Shown piece after piece: positions 5,915 to 5,974 of a stretch of 5,974 nucleotides of DNA. Each line of letters begins with the position of its first letter. The first letter of the stretch is position 1. The translations under genes were made by a program, and so were the position numbers. This DNA is from Gallicola sp. (GTDB taxonomy: Bacteria > Bacillota > Clostridia > Tissierellales > Peptoniphilaceae), in assembly GCA_012798975.1 (NCBI GenBank), contig JAAZME010000266.1, forward strand, positions 1-5,974. The letters are read 5' to 3'. Below the pieces are notes generated by a model that was not told where the DNA came from, ran no database searches, and saw nothing but the letters and a program-made list of their open reading frames with translations.

Positions 5915-5974
5915 ATTCTCTTTCTTTCACAACTACGCCGATATGGCTTGATCTTTTAAGAATTGGATATGCCA
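5913..5974 (-). CDS. rplV: 50S ribosomal protein L22 (uL22), C-terminal end only
   Basis: Only the last 19 codons, two bases of a further codon and the stop are in the window. They read AYPILKRSSHIGVVVKERE, which matches the end of bacterial L22 (INKRTSHITVVVSE in other Firmicutes): the K-R-[ST]-S-H-I motif followed by a valine-rich strand. L22 lines the peptide exit tunnel with its long hairpin, but that part lies outside the window. The identification rests on this short match plus the position directly upstream of rpsC, where rplV is almost always found. The gap to rpsC is 15 bases. Confidence 0.93.
   Translation of the reverse strand, partial: AYPILKRSSHIGVVVKERE

Larger units (their letters stand above)
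1..5974 (-). other. S10-spc ribosomal protein operon segment, one transcription unit
   Basis: Sixteen genes on the same strand are separated by at most 27 bases or overlap. In no gap do I see a GC-rich hairpin followed by a T run, nor room for a -35/-10 promoter pair outside coding sequence. The gene order equals that of Bacillus subtilis from rplV to secY with no insertion or loss. The promoter (upstream of rpsJ in relatives) and the downstream genes (adk, map, infA in relatives) lie outside the window. Co-transcription is inferred from spacing, not shown. Confidence 0.9.

Noticed and set aside
1..5974. A new defence, mobile or metabolic system
   Set aside because: Every part of the window is accounted for by core ribosomal-protein genes and short ribosome-binding gaps; no repeats, inserted genes or composition shifts are visible.

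Overview
This window is a contiguous, tightly packed run of ribosomal-protein genes, all on the minus strand, so transcription goes from high to low coordinates. In transcription order it holds rplV (3' end only), rpsC, rplP, rpmC, rpsQ, rplN, rplX, rplE, rpsZ (zinc-type rpsN), rpsH, rplF, rplR, rpsE, rpmD, rplO and secY (5' end only). This is the classic junction of the S10 operon (rplV to rpsQ, about 5974 down to 4236) with the spc operon (rplN to secY, about 4208 down to 1). The order is the one known from Bacillus and Clostridia.

The organism is most likely a low-GC Firmicute, probably of the class Clostridia. The DNA is AT-rich by eye, nearly every gene has a strong AAGGAGG-type Shine-Dalgarno sequence, GTG and TTG starts are used, and S14 is the short zinc-ribbon form. 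The proteins look clostridial or bacillar over their whole length; for example, L16 starts [11 protein letters not shown] and L15 ends AEVI. I cannot name a genus from the sequence alone.

The right part (5974-4236) encodes L22 (tail), S3, L16, L29 and S17. The middle (4208-2335) encodes L14, L24, L5, S14 and S8. The left part (2308-203) encodes L6, L18, S5, L30 and L15, followed by the first 67 codons of the protein-translocation channel SecY. Gaps between genes are 6 to 27 bases and two junctions overlap (rplP/rpmC by 11 bases, rplO/secY by 1 base). There is no stretch of even 50 bases without a gene, and I see no internal promoter, terminator, mobile element, RNA gene or CRISPR array. The S10 and spc parts therefore look co-transcribed.

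All genes appear intact, of normal length and with their family signature residues. This is an ordinary, highly conserved core region, and I do not see a hidden new system. The points worth a second look concern translation signals: four of the fifteen visible start codons are not ATG, several Shine-Dalgarno sequences are fused to the upstream stop codon or encoded in the upstream gene's last codons, rpsZ has an unusual all-G Shine-Dalgarno sequence, and the rpmC start needs correcting inward from the longest open frame.
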